64,000 bases of DNA, taken from positions 124,001 through 188,000 of the forward strand of contig NZ_MAEW01000014.1 of NCBI RefSeq assembly GCF_002013375.1. The letters run 5' to 3'. The notes beneath the pieces were generated by a model, which made no database searches, had not been told where the DNA came from, and was given only the letters and a program-made list of their open reading frames with translations. Position numbers and translations under genes: made by a program. This stretch comes from Mycobacterium sp. D16Q13 (GTDB lineage Bacteria; Actinomycetota; Actinomycetes; Mycobacteriales; Mycobacteriaceae). Positions within the stretch are counted from its first letter, which is position 1. Every line of letters starts with the position of its first letter. Positions 39,710 through 49,315 of the stretch are shown here, piece by piece.

Positions 39710-40429
39710 TCATCCCGGAGGGCGCAGTGCGGCAAACTCGTCGGTGACCCGGTACCGGTCGTCGGTGAATCGGTAGAGCGCCGCGGGTCGGCCACCGCTG
39801 CGGCCGGATCGCACGGTGGTCCCGGTCGGTGTGAGCACTCCGCGCCGCACCAGCACACGTTGCAGGTTGGTGGCGTCGACGGGATATCCCAGCGTCGCGC
39901 AGTAGATGTCACGGAGCGTTGAGAGTGTGAATTGCTGTGGTGCCAAAGCAAATCCGATGTTTGTGTAGGACATCTTGGCAACCAGGCGGGTGTGTGCGTG
40001 CGCGACCATCACGTGGTGATCGAAGGCCATCGCGGGTAGGTCGCTCACGCGGTGCCACTGGGTGTCGGCGGGCAGCTCGGGGGTGGCGGGGAAGGGGACG
40101 AGCCCGAGAAACGTCGAGGCGATGGTGCGTGGGCCAGGCACGCGGTTCGGCGCGGAGAACACGGCCAGCTGTTCAAGGTGTGCCAACTCACGCACGTCCA
40201 CCTTCTCGGCGAGCTGCCGGCGGATGGAGGAGGGGAGGTCCTCGTCGGCCCGGACTTGGCCACCGGGGAGAGCCCACGCGCCGTGGTGCGGTTCGAGTGC
40301 GCGCTGCCACAGCAGCACGGCGAGCTCAGGCACGCGCGCAGGGCTATTCGTGCTGGTTGTGGTGTCGCTGAAGTGACGCACTTGGAACACCACGGCTAAC
40401 ACCTCGTGCTCGGTGCTAGTATGGACCAT
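39710..40429 (-). CDS. nrtR: NrtR family regulator of NAD synthesis (Nudix-like + winged helix)
   Basis: NrtR represses nadABC and responds to NAD-derived ligands such as ADP-ribose. The 239-residue protein (Rv1593c ortholog) has an N-terminal Nudix fold (EHEVLAVVFQVRH, LLWQRALEPHHGAWALPGGQV) and a C-terminal winged helix (QFTLSTLRDIYCATLGYPVD onward, in part). The Nudix box is degenerate: RRQLAEKVDV replaces the REL-EE-G pattern, so it is a sensor rather than a hydrolase. ATG 40429 lies 7 nt after the TATGAT -10 box inside the operator, predicting a leaderless mRNA; the longer frame to 40636 runs into the nadA leader. Confidence 0.94.
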   Translation of the reverse strand: MVHTSTEHEVLAVVFQVRHFSDTTTSTNSPARVPELAVLLWQRALEPHHGAWALPGGQVRADEDLPSSIRRQLAEKVDVRELAHLEQLAVFSAPNRVPGPRTIASTFLGLVPFPATPELPADTQWHRVSDLPAMAFDHHVMVAHAHTRLVAKMSYTNIGFALAPQQFTLSTLRDIYCATLGYPVDATNLQRVLVRRGVLTPTGTTVRSGRSGGRPAALYRFTDDRYRVTDEFAALRPPG

Positions 40430-40452
40430 GTTTTCGATCATAAGTCGAAAAC
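40417..40452. promoter_or_regulatory. NrtR operator and divergent nrtR/nadA promoters
   Basis: GTTTTCGA (40430-40437), spacer TCATAAG and TCGAAAAC (40445-40452) form a perfect 8-bp-arm inverted repeat. TATGAT reads on the minus strand at 40437-40442 for nrtR. TAGTAT at 40417-40422 reads on the plus strand for nadA, with its start point at the operator edge. The site thus blocks both genes. Confidence 0.92.
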
Positions 40453-40512
40453 CTCGGTTGGCCAAACGCAGCCCGAAAGCCGACCGAGACCCGAGGGCGC
40501 GAGGAGGCGGCC

Positions 40513-41541
40513 ATGACGGCAGCTGACGTGTTACTTGACGGCGTGATCGACGGCCCCGGTGGATACACCGGTGTGGAGGGCGACGCCCGTTGGGCCGAGC
40601 AGGTGCGCCGGTTGGCCGATCAGCGCGGCGCCACACTGCTCGCGCATAACTATCAGCTTCCGGCGATCCAGGACGTGGCGGACCACGTTGGCGACTCGCT
40701 GGCGCTCTCCCGCATTGCCGCCGAGGCGCCCGAGGACACCATCGTGTTCTGCGGTGTTCATTTCATGGCCGAGACGGCCAAGATCCTCAGTCCGGACAAG
40801 ACGGTGCTCATCCCGGATCAGCGCGCCGGATGCTCGCTCGCCGATTCCATTACCGCCGACGATCTGCGGGAATGGAAGGCCGAATTTCCCGACGCGGTCG
40901 TGGTCTCGTACGTCAACACCACCGCGGCCGTGAAGGCGCTCACCGACATCTGCTGCACCTCCTCGAATGCCGTCGACGTCGTCGCGTCGATCGACCCGGA
41001 CCGTGAGGTGCTGTTTTGCCCGGATCAGTTCCTCGGCGCACACGTCAAGCGGGTGACGGGTCGCCAGAATCTGCAGATCTGGGCGGGCGAGTGCCACGTG
41101 CACGCCGGAATCAACGGTGAGGAACTTGCCGGGCAGGCACGTTCACACCCGGATGCCGAGCTGTTCGTGCACCCCGAATGCGGGTGCGCGACATCGGCTC
41201 TGTACCTCGCCGGCGAGGGTGCCGTGCCCGACGATCGGGTGAAGATCCTCTCGACGGGCGGAATGCTCGACGCGGCTCGCGAAACGCGCGCGCGGGAGGT
41301 GCTGGTGGCCACTGAGGTCGGCATGCTGCACCAGCTGCGTAAGGCGGCGCCCGACGTGAACTTCCTGGCGGTCAACGACCGAGCCTCGTGCACATACATG
41401 AAGATGATCACCCCTGCGGCGATGCTGCGCTGCCTCGTGGAGGGTCGCGATGAGGTGCATGTGGACCCGGAAACCGCGCGGTTGGCGCGGCGAAGTGTGC
41501 AGCGGATGATCGAGATCGGACAGCCCGGCGGCGGAGAATGA
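40513..41541 (+). CDS. nadA: Quinolinate synthase
   Basis: NadA condenses iminoaspartate and dihydroxyacetone phosphate to quinolinate using a [4Fe-4S] cluster. The 342-residue protein shows the cluster cysteine contexts [19 protein letters not shown] and RASCTYMK, and the substrate segments LLAHNYQ and ADSITA. It is the ortholog of Rv1594. The ATG follows CGAGGAGGCGGCC. It is the first gene of a coupled nadA-nadB-nadC operon controlled by the NrtR operator. Confidence 0.97.
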   Translation: MTAADVLLDGVIDGPGGYTGVEGDARWAEQVRRLADQRGATLLAHNYQLPAIQDVADHVGDSLALSRIAAEAPEDTIVFCGVHFMAETAKILSPDKTVLIPDQRAGCSLADSITADDLREWKAEFPDAVVVSYVNTTAAVKALTDICCTSSNAVDVVASIDPDREVLFCPDQFLGAHVKRVTGRQNLQIWAGECHVHAGINGEELAGQARSHPDAELFVHPECGCATSALYLAGEGAVPDDRVKILSTGGMLDAARETRAREVLVATEVGMLHQLRKAAPDVNFLAVNDRASCTYMKMITPAAMLRCLVEGRDEVHVDPETARLARRSVQRMIEIGQPGGGE

Positions 41542-43097
41542 CGCTGCCCGCGGGAGCCACCTGGAGCACTGATGCAGATGTGGTTGTCGTCGGTGCGGGT
41601 GTCGCCGGATTGGCGGCTGCGCTCGCCGCGCACCGACGCGGGCGAAAGGTCTTGGTACTCAGTAAGATCGGCTCTACCGCGACGCATTTCGCCCAGGGCG
41701 GTATCGCGGTCGTACTGCCCGACACGGACGATTCGGTACAGGCTCATGTCCGTGACACGCTGAGCGCCGGGGCCGGTCTGTGCGATGTCGATGCGGTGGT
41801 CTCCATCGTGTCGGATGGTTATCGCGCGGTGCGCGATCTGGTGGCCGACGGCGCCCGATTCGACGAAACACATTCCGGACAATGGGCATTGACACGCGAG
41901 GGCGGACACAGCACCCGCCGGATAATCCATGCCGGCGGCGATGCGACCGGTGCGGAAGTGCAGCGGGCACTCGATCACGCCGCGGCGATGCTCGATATCC
42001 GTCGGAGTCATGTGGTGCACGACGTCCTCATCGGGCCGGACGGCGTAGGCGGTGTGGTCGTCCGAAACGCTGACGGCTTGGGCGTGATCCGTACCGGGGC
42101 CGTGATTCTGGCTACCGGCGGCCTCGGGCATCTGTATTCGGCCACCACCAATCCAGAGGGCTCAACCGGAGACGGAGTCGCACTGGCCTTGCGCGCGGGT
42201 GTGCCGGTAGCCGATATCGAGTTCATCCAGTTTCATCCGACCATGCTGCATGCCGCGCAGGCCAGCGGGTGCCGGCCCCTCATCAGTGAGGCGGTCCGCG
42301 GCGAGGGAGCCACTCTTGTTGACGCCCGTGGGGATTCGGTCACTTCCGGAGTACATCCCATGGGCGATCTGGCGCCGCGCGACATCGTGGCCGGAGCGAT
42401 CGCCCGCAGGCTGCGCGAGACCGGAGATCAGTGCGTCTATCTCGACGCGCGCACGATCGACAATTTCGCGGGCCGATTCCCCACCATCACCGCCGCCTGT
42501 GCGGCGGCGGGTATCGATCCGACGGCTCAGCTCATCCCCGTGGTACCCGGGGCGCATTACAGCTGTGGCGGGGTCGTCACCGATCCCTATGGCCGGACGG
42601 AGATCGCTGGTTTGTTCGCCGCGGGCGAGGTCGCGCGTACCGGGATGCACGGGGCAAACCGGCTGGCTTCCAATAGTTTATTGGAAGGCCTCGTAGTGGG
42701 CAGGCGTGCGGGCGAGGCTGCCGCGCAGGTGACTGGGCGGTCGGCCATGGGCGGGGAGCATCATGATGCGCAACCGCGTCTCGACCGTCGGCGGCTTCAG
42801 GCCGCGATGAGCCGTTGGGCATCCGTACTGCGTGATGCCGAGGGGCTCGCAAAGCTTGATGACGAGCTGCGTTCGTGCGCCGCGGTGCCGACATCGACTC
42901 CGCTCGAGGTGGAAGACGCCGCGCTGACCCTCACCGCTGCCGCCGTGGTCGCCGCGGCGGCGGCGCGCACCGAATCCCGCGGCTGCCATGCCCGCTCGGA
43001 TTGGCCCGGCACCGACCCCGATTTTGCCATCAGTCTTCCGGTGCGCCGGGACGCCGACGGATGCGAGGTTGCGCTACCGTCTGGGGTGCCATGTTGA
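41538..43097 (+). CDS. nadB: L-aspartate oxidase
   Basis: NadB is the flavoenzyme that makes iminoaspartate for NadA. The 519-residue protein has the FAD motif [15 protein letters not shown], the active-site segments [19 protein letters not shown] and [16 protein letters not shown], and the FAD-closing motif [22 protein letters not shown] (described in pieces). The succinate-dehydrogenase-like fold is complete. The start overlaps the nadA stop as ATGA, and the stop overlaps nadC by 7 nt. Confidence 0.97.
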   Translation: MTLPAGATWSTDADVVVVGAGVAGLAAALAAHRRGRKVLVLSKIGSTATHFAQGGIAVVLPDTDDSVQAHVRDTLSAGAGLCDVDAVVSIVSDGYRAVRDLVADGARFDETHSGQWALTREGGHSTRRIIHAGGDATGAEVQRALDHAAAMLDIRRSHVVHDVLIGPDGVGGVVVRNADGLGVIRTGAVILATGGLGHLYSATTNPEGSTGDGVALALRAGVPVADIEFIQFHPTMLHAAQASGCRPLISEAVRGEGATLVDARGDSVTSGVHPMGDLAPRDIVAGAIARRLRETGDQCVYLDARTIDNFAGRFPTITAACAAAGIDPTAQLIPVVPGAHYSCGGVVTDPYGRTEIAGLFAAGEVARTGMHGANRLASNSLLEGLVVGRRAGEAAAQVTGRSAMGGEHHDAQPRLDRRRLQAAMSRWASVLRDAEGLAKLDDELRSCAAVPTSTPLEVEDAALTLTAAAVVAAAAARTESRGCHARSDWPGTDPDFAISLPVRRDADGCEVALPSGVPC

Positions 43098-43957
43098 CCA
43101 CGAACCTGACGGAAACCGAACTCGCCGAGGCACGTTCGGTGGTCCAGCGTGCTCTCGAAGAAGACCTGCGCTATGGCCCCGATCTCACGAGTCAGGCCAC
43201 CGTGCCCGGCGACGCCGAATGCACCGCCGCGATGGTGACGCGATCCGGCGGTGTGATCGCTGGAGTTGATATCGCCCTCATCGTTCTCGACGCGGTGGTG
43301 GGCGCCGGGAATTACCGCGTGGAGAATCGTCTCACTGACGGCACTCGGGTCGGTACCGGGACGGCGCTGCTCACGGTGACCGCCCCCACACGCGATCTGC
43401 TGACCGCCGAGCGCACCATGCTGAACCTCGTGTGTCATCTCTCGGGCATCGCGACCACGACGGCTGCCTGGGTGGACGCGGTCGACGGTACTCACGTGCA
43501 GATCCGCGACACCCGCAAAACCCTGCCGGGACTACGACTCCTGCAGAAGTATGCGGTTCGTGCCGGAGGCGGCGTGAACCACCGCCTCGGTCTCGGCGAT
43601 GCCGCACTGATCAAAGACAATCACGTGGTGGCCGCCGGTTCGGTGGTGGCCGCGCTGCGCGCGGTCCGGGCGGCGGCACCGAACATCGAATGTGAGGTCG
43701 AGGTCGACTCGCTCGAACAGCTCGACGAGGTCATGGCCGAGGGTGCCGAGCTGGTACTTCTGGACAACTTCCCCGTCTGGCAGACCCAGGTTGCCGTGCA
43801 GCGCCGCGATGCTCAGGCTCCCCAGCTCAAGCTGGAGTCCTCGGGAGGACTTACGCTCGAAACGGCCGCGGCGTACGCCAAGACGGGTGTCGACTACTTT
43901 GCGGTCGGTGCGCTGACGCATTCCGCCCGGGTGCTCGACATCGGTTTGGATATGTAA
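43091..43957 (+). CDS. nadC: Nicotinate-nucleotide pyrophosphorylase (quinolinate phosphoribosyltransferase)
   Basis: NadC converts quinolinate and PRPP to nicotinate mononucleotide, finishing the de novo branch. The 288-residue protein shows the type II PRTase residues in LVCHLSGIATTT, RDTRKTLPGLR, GGGVNHRLGLGDAALIKDNH (in pieces) and the barrel end ESSGGLTLETAAAYA. It is the ortholog of Rv1596. ATG 43091 overlaps the nadB stop (ATGTTGA). The in-frame extension back to 42875 lies inside nadB and is rejected. Confidence 0.97.
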   Translation: MLTTNLTETELAEARSVVQRALEEDLRYGPDLTSQATVPGDAECTAAMVTRSGGVIAGVDIALIVLDAVVGAGNYRVENRLTDGTRVGTGTALLTVTAPTRDLLTAERTMLNLVCHLSGIATTTAAWVDAVDGTHVQIRDTRKTLPGLRLLQKYAVRAGGGVNHRLGLGDAALIKDNHVVAAGSVVAALRAVRAAAPNIECEVEVDSLEQLDEVMAEGAELVLLDNFPVWQTQVAVQRRDAQAPQLKLESSGGLTLETAAAYAKTGVDYFAVGALTHSARVLDIGLDM

Positions 43958-43959
43958 TC

Positions 43960-44994
43960 TCAGTCGCGCAACGCGGCCCGCGCGAACTCCGTTGTGTACG
44001 TCGCGTTGATGTCGATCCGTTGCTTTACGGGTGCCACGTTCTTCGAGTACATGCCAAGGATGCGCAATGCGTTCTGTGCGCCATCGGATTTCATGATCCC
44101 GTCGCCGTTGAACATTCCGATGGAGTCGGCAATCGACTGCAAGTAGAGGTCTTTGTTTGCGCCCGCGTATTGAGGTGGCATCTTGTCGGCGATCTGGGCG
44201 GGCGAATGCAGCTTGATCCAGCGCAGCGTTTGGACGAACGACGTGACGAGCTTTTGGACGATGTCGGGATGCGCCTTCACGGTGTCACAGCGCATGTAGA
44301 GCGAGGTCGACGGGTACAGCCCGCCTAGCGCCTGGCGCGTTCCGGATTCGGTGCGCAGGTCGACGAGAACTTTGGCCTGGCCCGAGTTCACCATCTGCGC
44401 CACCGTTGGATCGGTGGTCATGCCCGCATCGATGCCGTCGTGGTTCATTCCGGCGATGAATGTTTGGCCGGCACCGACCTTCACACGGTTGTAGTCGGCA
44501 GTCCGCAGTCCGGCCTGGCCGGCCAGCGCCTGTGTCAGGAAGTCTGTGGATGACCCCAGCGAGGTGACTCCGAGGTTCTTGCCGCGGAAGTCGGCGGGGG
44601 AAGCGATGGTCGCGGTGTCCTTGGCCGACACCAGCTCCACCTCGCCCGGAACGTCCGCCATCTGGACTACAGAGGTAATGCACTGTTCCTTGGCCTGCAG
44701 GTCGATGGTGTGGTCGTAGAACCCAACAACCGCCTGCACATCGCCGGTGAGCAGCGCGGTCTCCGCGGTAGCGCCGGACTGCTCGCTGAGCAGCGTGACA
44801 TCGATGTCGTTGTTCGCGAAGTGGCCAAGCTGCTGGGTGAGCATCGCCGGCAGGTAGATGATCTTTTCCAGGCCGCCGACCATGATGGTGACCTGCGGTC
44901 TGCCGTTGGCCATCGGGATATGCCGGGAGTCACGGCATCCGGCGCCGAGGAAGACGGCGATGACGAGAATGACGGCGAGCGGGAGTCTTTTCAT
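43960..44994 (-). CDS. ABC transporter substrate-binding lipoprotein (NitT/TauT type)
   Basis: From ATG 44994 the protein is 344 residues. It begins MKRLPLAVILVIAVFLGAGC, a lipoprotein signal with lipobox LGAGC and lipidated Cys20. The mature part has the SsuA/TauA/THI5-like fold (PQVTIMVGGLEKIIYLPAML, then the VGFYDHT region and DFRGKNLGVTSLGSSTD). Such proteins capture sulfonates, nitrate, cyanate, pyrimidines or aromatic acids; which one is not evident. It is the last gene of an ATPase-permease-binding-protein operon, 2 nt after the permease stop. Confidence 0.9.
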   Translation of the reverse strand: MKRLPLAVILVIAVFLGAGCRDSRHIPMANGRPQVTIMVGGLEKIIYLPAMLTQQLGHFANNDIDVTLLSEQSGATAETALLTGDVQAVVGFYDHTIDLQAKEQCITSVVQMADVPGEVELVSAKDTATIASPADFRGKNLGVTSLGSSTDFLTQALAGQAGLRTADYNRVKVGAGQTFIAGMNHDGIDAGMTTDPTVAQMVNSGQAKVLVDLRTESGTRQALGGLYPSTSLYMRCDTVKAHPDIVQKLVTSFVQTLRWIKLHSPAQIADKMPPQYAGANKDLYLQSIADSIGMFNGDGIMKSDGAQNALRILGMYSKNVAPVKQRIDINATYTTEFARAALRD

Positions 44995-44996
44995 CG

Positions 44997-45872
44997 TCAG
45001 ATCCCGTGGCCCGAGCTCGACTGTGACGGCCGCCATGTGAGCAGCCGGGATTCGGCGATACCGATGAGCCATTCGGCGAGCAGGGCCACCACCGTGATGA
45101 TGATCATTCCGGCATAGATGCCCGCGGAATCGAACGTGCCCTGGGCGTTGCTGATCAATAGTCCCAAACCCTTGCTCGCACCGGCGTATTCACCGACGAC
45201 GGCGCCGATCAGCGCGAACCCGAATGCGGTGTGCAAGCTCGACAGGATCCAGCTGGTCGCGCTGGGCAGCACAATCGAGGTGAGGATGCGGGTAGGGCTG
45301 GCGCCGAGAATCCGGGCGTTGTTGATCACGTTCCCATCCACCTCACGCGCGCCGGTGAACGCGTTGAAGAACACCGCGAAGAACACCAGGACCACCACGG
45401 TGGCGACCTTGGAGCTGAGCCCCAGGCCGAACCAGATGATGAACAATGAGGCGAGCACGATGCGCGGAACGGCGTTGAGCGCCTTGATGAACGGGGCCAG
45501 CACTTCCGACCAGTAACGGCTGCGACCGAGGAGCACACCCAAGGTCACTCCGGCGACGGTGCCGATCAGGAAGCCCAGTACGGCCTCTTCGACGGTGGTG
45601 AAGATCTGCAGCCATATCGATCCGAATTGGGTTCCGATGGTGAACCATTCGGCCAACCGTGCCCAGATCAGCGAGGGCTTCGAGTAAAAAAACGGATCCA
45701 GCCAGACGGTGGCCGCGACCTCCCACGAGGCCAGCCAGATCACCACAAGAGCGGTTCGTAGCCCCCAGATTCGGGTCATGGTGCGGCGCTTGCTTTTGCG
45801 CGCGCGTTGCAGGATCTCTTCGTCGGTTTCGGCGACCGGTGGAATCGGCTGAATCAACAGATCATGCGACAC
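44997..45872 (-). CDS. ABC transporter permease (NitT/TauT type)
   Basis: From GTG 45872 the protein is 291 residues with six transmembrane helices of the BPD_transp_1 fold. The EAA loop that contacts the ATPase reads NNARILGASPTRILTSIVLP. The N-terminal cytosolic stretch is charged (DEEILQRARKSKRRTMTRIW). The start overlaps the ATPase gene by 11 nt and has GGGAGAG upstream; the longer frame to 45977 runs through the ATPase gene. The partner ATPase and lipoprotein genes flank it. Confidence 0.92.
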   Translation of the reverse strand: MSHDLLIQPIPPVAETDEEILQRARKSKRRTMTRIWGLRTALVVIWLASWEVAATVWLDPFFYSKPSLIWARLAEWFTIGTQFGSIWLQIFTTVEEAVLGFLIGTVAGVTLGVLLGRSRYWSEVLAPFIKALNAVPRIVLASLFIIWFGLGLSSKVATVVVLVFFAVFFNAFTGAREVDGNVINNARILGASPTRILTSIVLPSATSWILSSLHTAFGFALIGAVVGEYAGASKGLGLLISNAQGTFDSAGIYAGMIIITVVALLAEWLIGIAESRLLTWRPSQSSSGHGI

Positions 45873-46671
45873 GAGACTCTCCCTTCGCGCGGGCGGCCTC
45901 GACCTGATCGCGCAGTGTTTCCCAGATTTCGCGGTAAATGGTGCGGAATTCGTCGGTGAGCCGTACCTCCTCGACATCGCGGGGGCGGGGCAGGGTGACC
46001 GGAAAGTCCCCGCATACGGTGGCAGGGCTCGCTGTCATCACCACGACGCGGTCCGCCAGCGCGATCGCTTCCTCCAGATCGTGGGTGACAAAGATGACCG
46101 CCGCCCCTGTACCGGACCACACCCGCAGCAGTTCGTCCTGCATGAGCTGGCGGGTCTGCACATCGAGTGCGCTGAACGGTTCGTCCATGAGCAGAATCTC
46201 GGGCTCGTTGACCAGCGTCTGCGCCAGTGCCACACGCTTGCGCATACCGCCGGAGAGCTGATGCGGGTAGTACTTCTCGAATCCCGCGAGGCCGACGGTT
46301 CGCACCCAGTGGGCAGCCTTCTCGTGGGCCTCGGTCTTACTCGCTCCTCGGTAGATCGGACCCAGGGCGACGTTGTCAATGACGCTCTTCCAGGGCAGCA
46401 CCGCGTCCTGCTGGAACATGTATCCGATACCTGCCGGAATGCCGTTCACATCCTCGCCGCGAACCAGGACACGTCCGGCGGACGGCGGTTCGAGCCCGGA
46501 TACCAAGGACAAGGTGGTGGACTTGCCGCATCCGGTGGGGCCGACAACCGCGACGAATTCCCCGGGGTTGATGTTGATATCCAGATCGCGGACCGCGGTG
46601 TGGATACCGTCGCCTCGATTCGAGGGGAACCGTTTGGTTGCTCCCCGAAGTTGGATGAGTGGATGCGCCAT
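45862..46671 (-). CDS. ABC transporter ATP-binding protein (NitT/TauT type)
   Basis: The 269-residue ATPase has Walker A GPTGCGKST, Q-loop MFQQDAVLPW, signature LSGGMRKRVALA, Walker B ILLMDEPFSALD and the switch His in VTHDLEEA. MFQQDAVLPWKSV is typical of SsuB/TauB/NrtD. The ATG follows GAAGGAG. It opens the three-gene importer operon and faces a divergent sensor kinase gene 141 nt away, suggesting that the two-component system senses or controls the imported compound. Confidence 0.95.
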   Translation of the reverse strand: MAHPLIQLRGATKRFPSNRGDGIHTAVRDLDININPGEFVAVVGPTGCGKSTTLSLVSGLEPPSAGRVLVRGEDVNGIPAGIGYMFQQDAVLPWKSVIDNVALGPIYRGASKTEAHEKAAHWVRTVGLAGFEKYYPHQLSGGMRKRVALAQTLVNEPEILLMDEPFSALDVQTRQLMQDELLRVWSGTGAAVIFVTHDLEEAIALADRVVVMTASPATVCGDFPVTLPRPRDVEEVRLTDEFRTIYREIWETLRDQVEAARAKGESRVA

Positions 46672-46735
46672 TGCACGTCTCCTTCGCTAGCTGCTGGAGA
46701 CTGAAGATAAGTGGTGGGTGTCACAGTTCTCTGCT

Positions 46736-46805
46736 TGTGCGCACTACCCGCGCAAATCGCGGATTTCGTCAGTTTTGCGCATTCTGCGCACGGCCTGCTT
46801 ACGCT
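46736..46805. promoter_or_regulatory. Divergent importer/kinase promoter region with repeated TGCGCA
   Basis: TGCGCA occurs three times in 53 bp (46738-46743 within GTGCGCAC, 46776-46781 and 46785-46790). CCGCG/CGCGG flanks CAAAT at 46748-46762. TACGCT (46800-46805) is the kinase -10 box, 7 nt before its ATG. The repeats are good candidates for response-regulator binding; this is inferred. Confidence 0.5.
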
Positions 46806-46812
46806 CTGGCAC

Positions 46813-48495
46813 ATGGATTCCAGGAAGCGCACAGTGCTGCGATTGCGCACGCAAGTGCTTCTTCTGCAGGTTGCGGTGGTTTTCCTGGCCCTGGGATTGG
46901 CGTTCGCGATCCTCGCTGTGGTGGGCGATAGGCGGCTTTCCTCCGAGTACGGACAGCGGGCGCTGGCGATCGCGGGCACTGTCGCGGCCATGCCAGAGGT
47001 GCGTGCCCGGGTCACCGACTACGCGCGGGGCACGCTCACTCCGGGTTCAGGTCTCACGAACGAGCTTTCGGACGGGCAGTTGCAACGCATCGCGACCGCG
47101 GTGCAGGTGCGCAACGACGCCTTGTTTGTGGTGATCACCGATGAGCATGGGATCCGGTTGGCCCATCCCACACAGGAGCGACTGGGTCACCCCGTCAGCA
47201 CCGACCCCTCCGGCGCCCTCGCCGGACGCGATGTCGTCGTAGAGGAAACCGGTACGTTGGGCGGCTCAGTCAGAGCCAAAGTTCCGGTACGGCAGGCTGA
47301 TTCATCGACCGTGGTGGGGGAGGTGAGCGTGGGAGTGTCGACTGCCGCGGTACGCGATCGTTTGATGTCCGACCTGCGAATCGCGGGATGGATCGTGGGC
47401 GCGGCATTTCTGTTCGGTATCGCGGGCTCGATGTTGTTGTCCCGCCGGTGGCGAGGACTCACGCTCGGACTGGAGCCCGCCGAGCTGGCCGAGTTGGTGC
47501 GCGAACAGGCCGCGGTGCTGCATGGCATCGGGGAGGGGGTGCTGGGCGTTGATGTCGACGGAAGAACCACCGTGGTCAACGACGAGGCTGTGCGGCTGCT
47601 GGGGCTGGGCGATGTGGCGGGGCGGCAGGTCAGCGATATCGGTTTGACGCCAAGGGTTCTGTCGGTACTGCGGGATATGTCCGCGGTGCCGGTGATGGCG
47701 ACAGTGGGCGAGCGAGTTGTGGTGATCACGGCGCGTCCGGTCAGTCGGGAAGGCCGCGCGCTAGGAGCGGTGCTGACCGTGCGCGATCGAACGGATGTCG
47801 AATCGCTGACTCGGCAATTGGACGCGGTGCAGTCGATGAGCGCCGTGCTGCGGGCGCAGCGGCATGAGTTCGCGAACCGCTTGCATCTACTGAGCGGGCT
47901 GGTGCACACCAACCGGACTCAGGAGGCCGCGCATTTCCTGGACGAGCTCCTCGGCAGCGGCCCGCTGGGCGCGGCACTCCCGGATATCGAAACACTGGGA
48001 GATCCCTATCTTCAGGCCTTCATCGCCGCGAAGAGCGCGAACGCGCGAGAAGCGGGCGTCACCCTGACGCTGGGAGACAACACCTGGGTATCGGGCACTC
48101 TCATGCATCTGGTGGATGTCACCACCGTGTTGGGCAACCTGATCGATAACGCGATCGACGCGGCGCGGGCCGGCTCGGATCCACACCGGCGGGTCGAGGT
48201 GGGGGTGGTACAGGACGGTTCAACACTGCACATCACCGTGGCCGACAGTGGTGACGGGGTAGCCGAATCCATGACGGATGGTCTTTTCGCAGAAGGGATC
48301 TCGACCAAGAAGGACGCGGCGGCTCCGGGCGGCCGCGGAGTCGGTCTGGCGCTGGCGCGACAGATCGCGCGGGGGCTCGGCGGCGACGTGAGGCTGGCTA
48401 CGGCAGCGGGTGCGGGGCCCGGGCTCGCGGGTGCGGAGTTCATCGCGCGGATGCCGTCGGTCATGGCGGACATCGAAGGGAAGGAACCGGAATGA
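46813..48495 (+). CDS. Sensor histidine kinase, CitA/DcuS type
   Basis: From ATG 46813 the protein is 560 residues. Two transmembrane helices (about 14-38 and 190-210) flank an extracytoplasmic PDC sensor domain. The domain carries the CitA/DcuS-like VVITDEHGIRLAHP and GHPVSTDPSGALAGRD segments, which in the family bind C4-dicarboxylates or citrate. A cytosolic PAS domain follows, then the phosphoacceptor His351 in QRHEFANRLHLLSGL and the ATPase N box NLIDNAIDA. The longer frame to 46711 is rejected because TACGCT lies 7 nt before 46813, predicting a leaderless mRNA. Confidence 0.92.
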   Translation: MDSRKRTVLRLRTQVLLLQVAVVFLALGLAFAILAVVGDRRLSSEYGQRALAIAGTVAAMPEVRARVTDYARGTLTPGSGLTNELSDGQLQRIATAVQVRNDALFVVITDEHGIRLAHPTQERLGHPVSTDPSGALAGRDVVVEETGTLGGSVRAKVPVRQADSSTVVGEVSVGVSTAAVRDRLMSDLRIAGWIVGAAFLFGIAGSMLLSRRWRGLTLGLEPAELAELVREQAAVLHGIGEGVLGVDVDGRTTVVNDEAVRLLGLGDVAGRQVSDIGLTPRVLSVLRDMSAVPVMATVGERVVVITARPVSREGRALGAVLTVRDRTDVESLTRQLDAVQSMSAVLRAQRHEFANRLHLLSGLVHTNRTQEAAHFLDELLGSGPLGAALPDIETLGDPYLQAFIAAKSANAREAGVTLTLGDNTWVSGTLMHLVDVTTVLGNLIDNAIDAARAGSDPHRRVEVGVVQDGSTLHITVADSGDGVAESMTDGLFAEGISTKKDAAAPGGRGVGLALARQIARGLGGDVRLATAAGAGPGLAGAEFIARMPSVMADIEGKEPE

Positions 48496-49160
48496 ATGAA
48501 TCCACGATCAACGTGCTGATAGTCGACGATGACTTCCGGGTGGCCAACTTGCACGCCGGGATTGTCGATGCCGTTCCCGGTTTCACGGTGGTGGCAACCG
48601 TAAACAGCATCACTGCGGCACACGACGCGGTCAGCGCCGCCTCGATCGATCTCGCTCTGGTCGACGTGTACCTGCCTGACGGGTCCGGTGTCGATTTCGT
48701 GCGCGCGTTGCGTTGCGATGCCATGGTTCTGTCGGCGGCGGCCGAGGGCGACAGAATCCGGCAGGCGCTGATCGCCGGCGCGGTCAGCTACCTGGTGAAG
48801 CCGTTCGCTCATGCCGCGCTGGTGGCCCGGCTCACCGCCTACGCGCGTTACCGCAAGATCCTGCACAGCGACGAACTCAGCACCGCAGAGGTCGACGCCG
48901 CGTTGGACGCCTTACGCCCGAGCGCGGGCGCGCCACGTTCGGCGACACCGTCGTCGCCCACCAAGCAGATCGTGCTGCAGGCCATCCGGGATGCGCCCTC
49001 ACCGATGTCGTCGGCGGAAGTTGCCGTGGTAGTGGGGATCTCACGCGCGACCGCGCAACGTTATCTCGCCTCGCTGGTGGGTGCCTCGGATGTGGAGATG
49101 CGGTTGCGCTACGGCACGGCGGGGCGCCCCGAACAGGAGTTCCTCATTCCAGGAACGTGA
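48492..49160 (+). CDS. Response regulator, CitB/DcuR type
   Basis: The 222-residue protein has a receiver domain with acidic pocket VLIVDDDFRVA, phosphoacceptor Asp58 (LALVDVYLPDGSG) and switch Lys in YLVKPF. A C-terminal DcuR/CitB-like helix-turn-helix follows (PMSSAEVAVVVGISRATAQR). The ATG overlaps the kinase stop as ATGA, so kinase and regulator are coupled. Family members activate carboxylate uptake genes. Here the neighbour is a NitT/TauT importer, which is the likely target. Confidence 0.94.
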   Translation: MNESTINVLIVDDDFRVANLHAGIVDAVPGFTVVATVNSITAAHDAVSAASIDLALVDVYLPDGSGVDFVRALRCDAMVLSAAAEGDRIRQALIAGAVSYLVKPFAHAALVARLTAYARYRKILHSDELSTAEVDAALDALRPSAGAPRSATPSSPTKQIVLQAIRDAPSPMSSAEVAVVVGISRATAQRYLASLVGASDVEMRLRYGTAGRPEQEFLIPGT

Positions 49161-49315
49161 CGTTCCCGGAGACCGGATTGCGGGGCGAGCGCACCGAATT
49201 CACCGCTCGATTCCCATCGATCCGTACACCTGGGCGCCCAACGCGCGCCGCTGGAGCTGTATCGCCGATCGCCCCCGAACCAGACGATCGAAGCCGGGGG
49301 CATCCAACACGGGAG

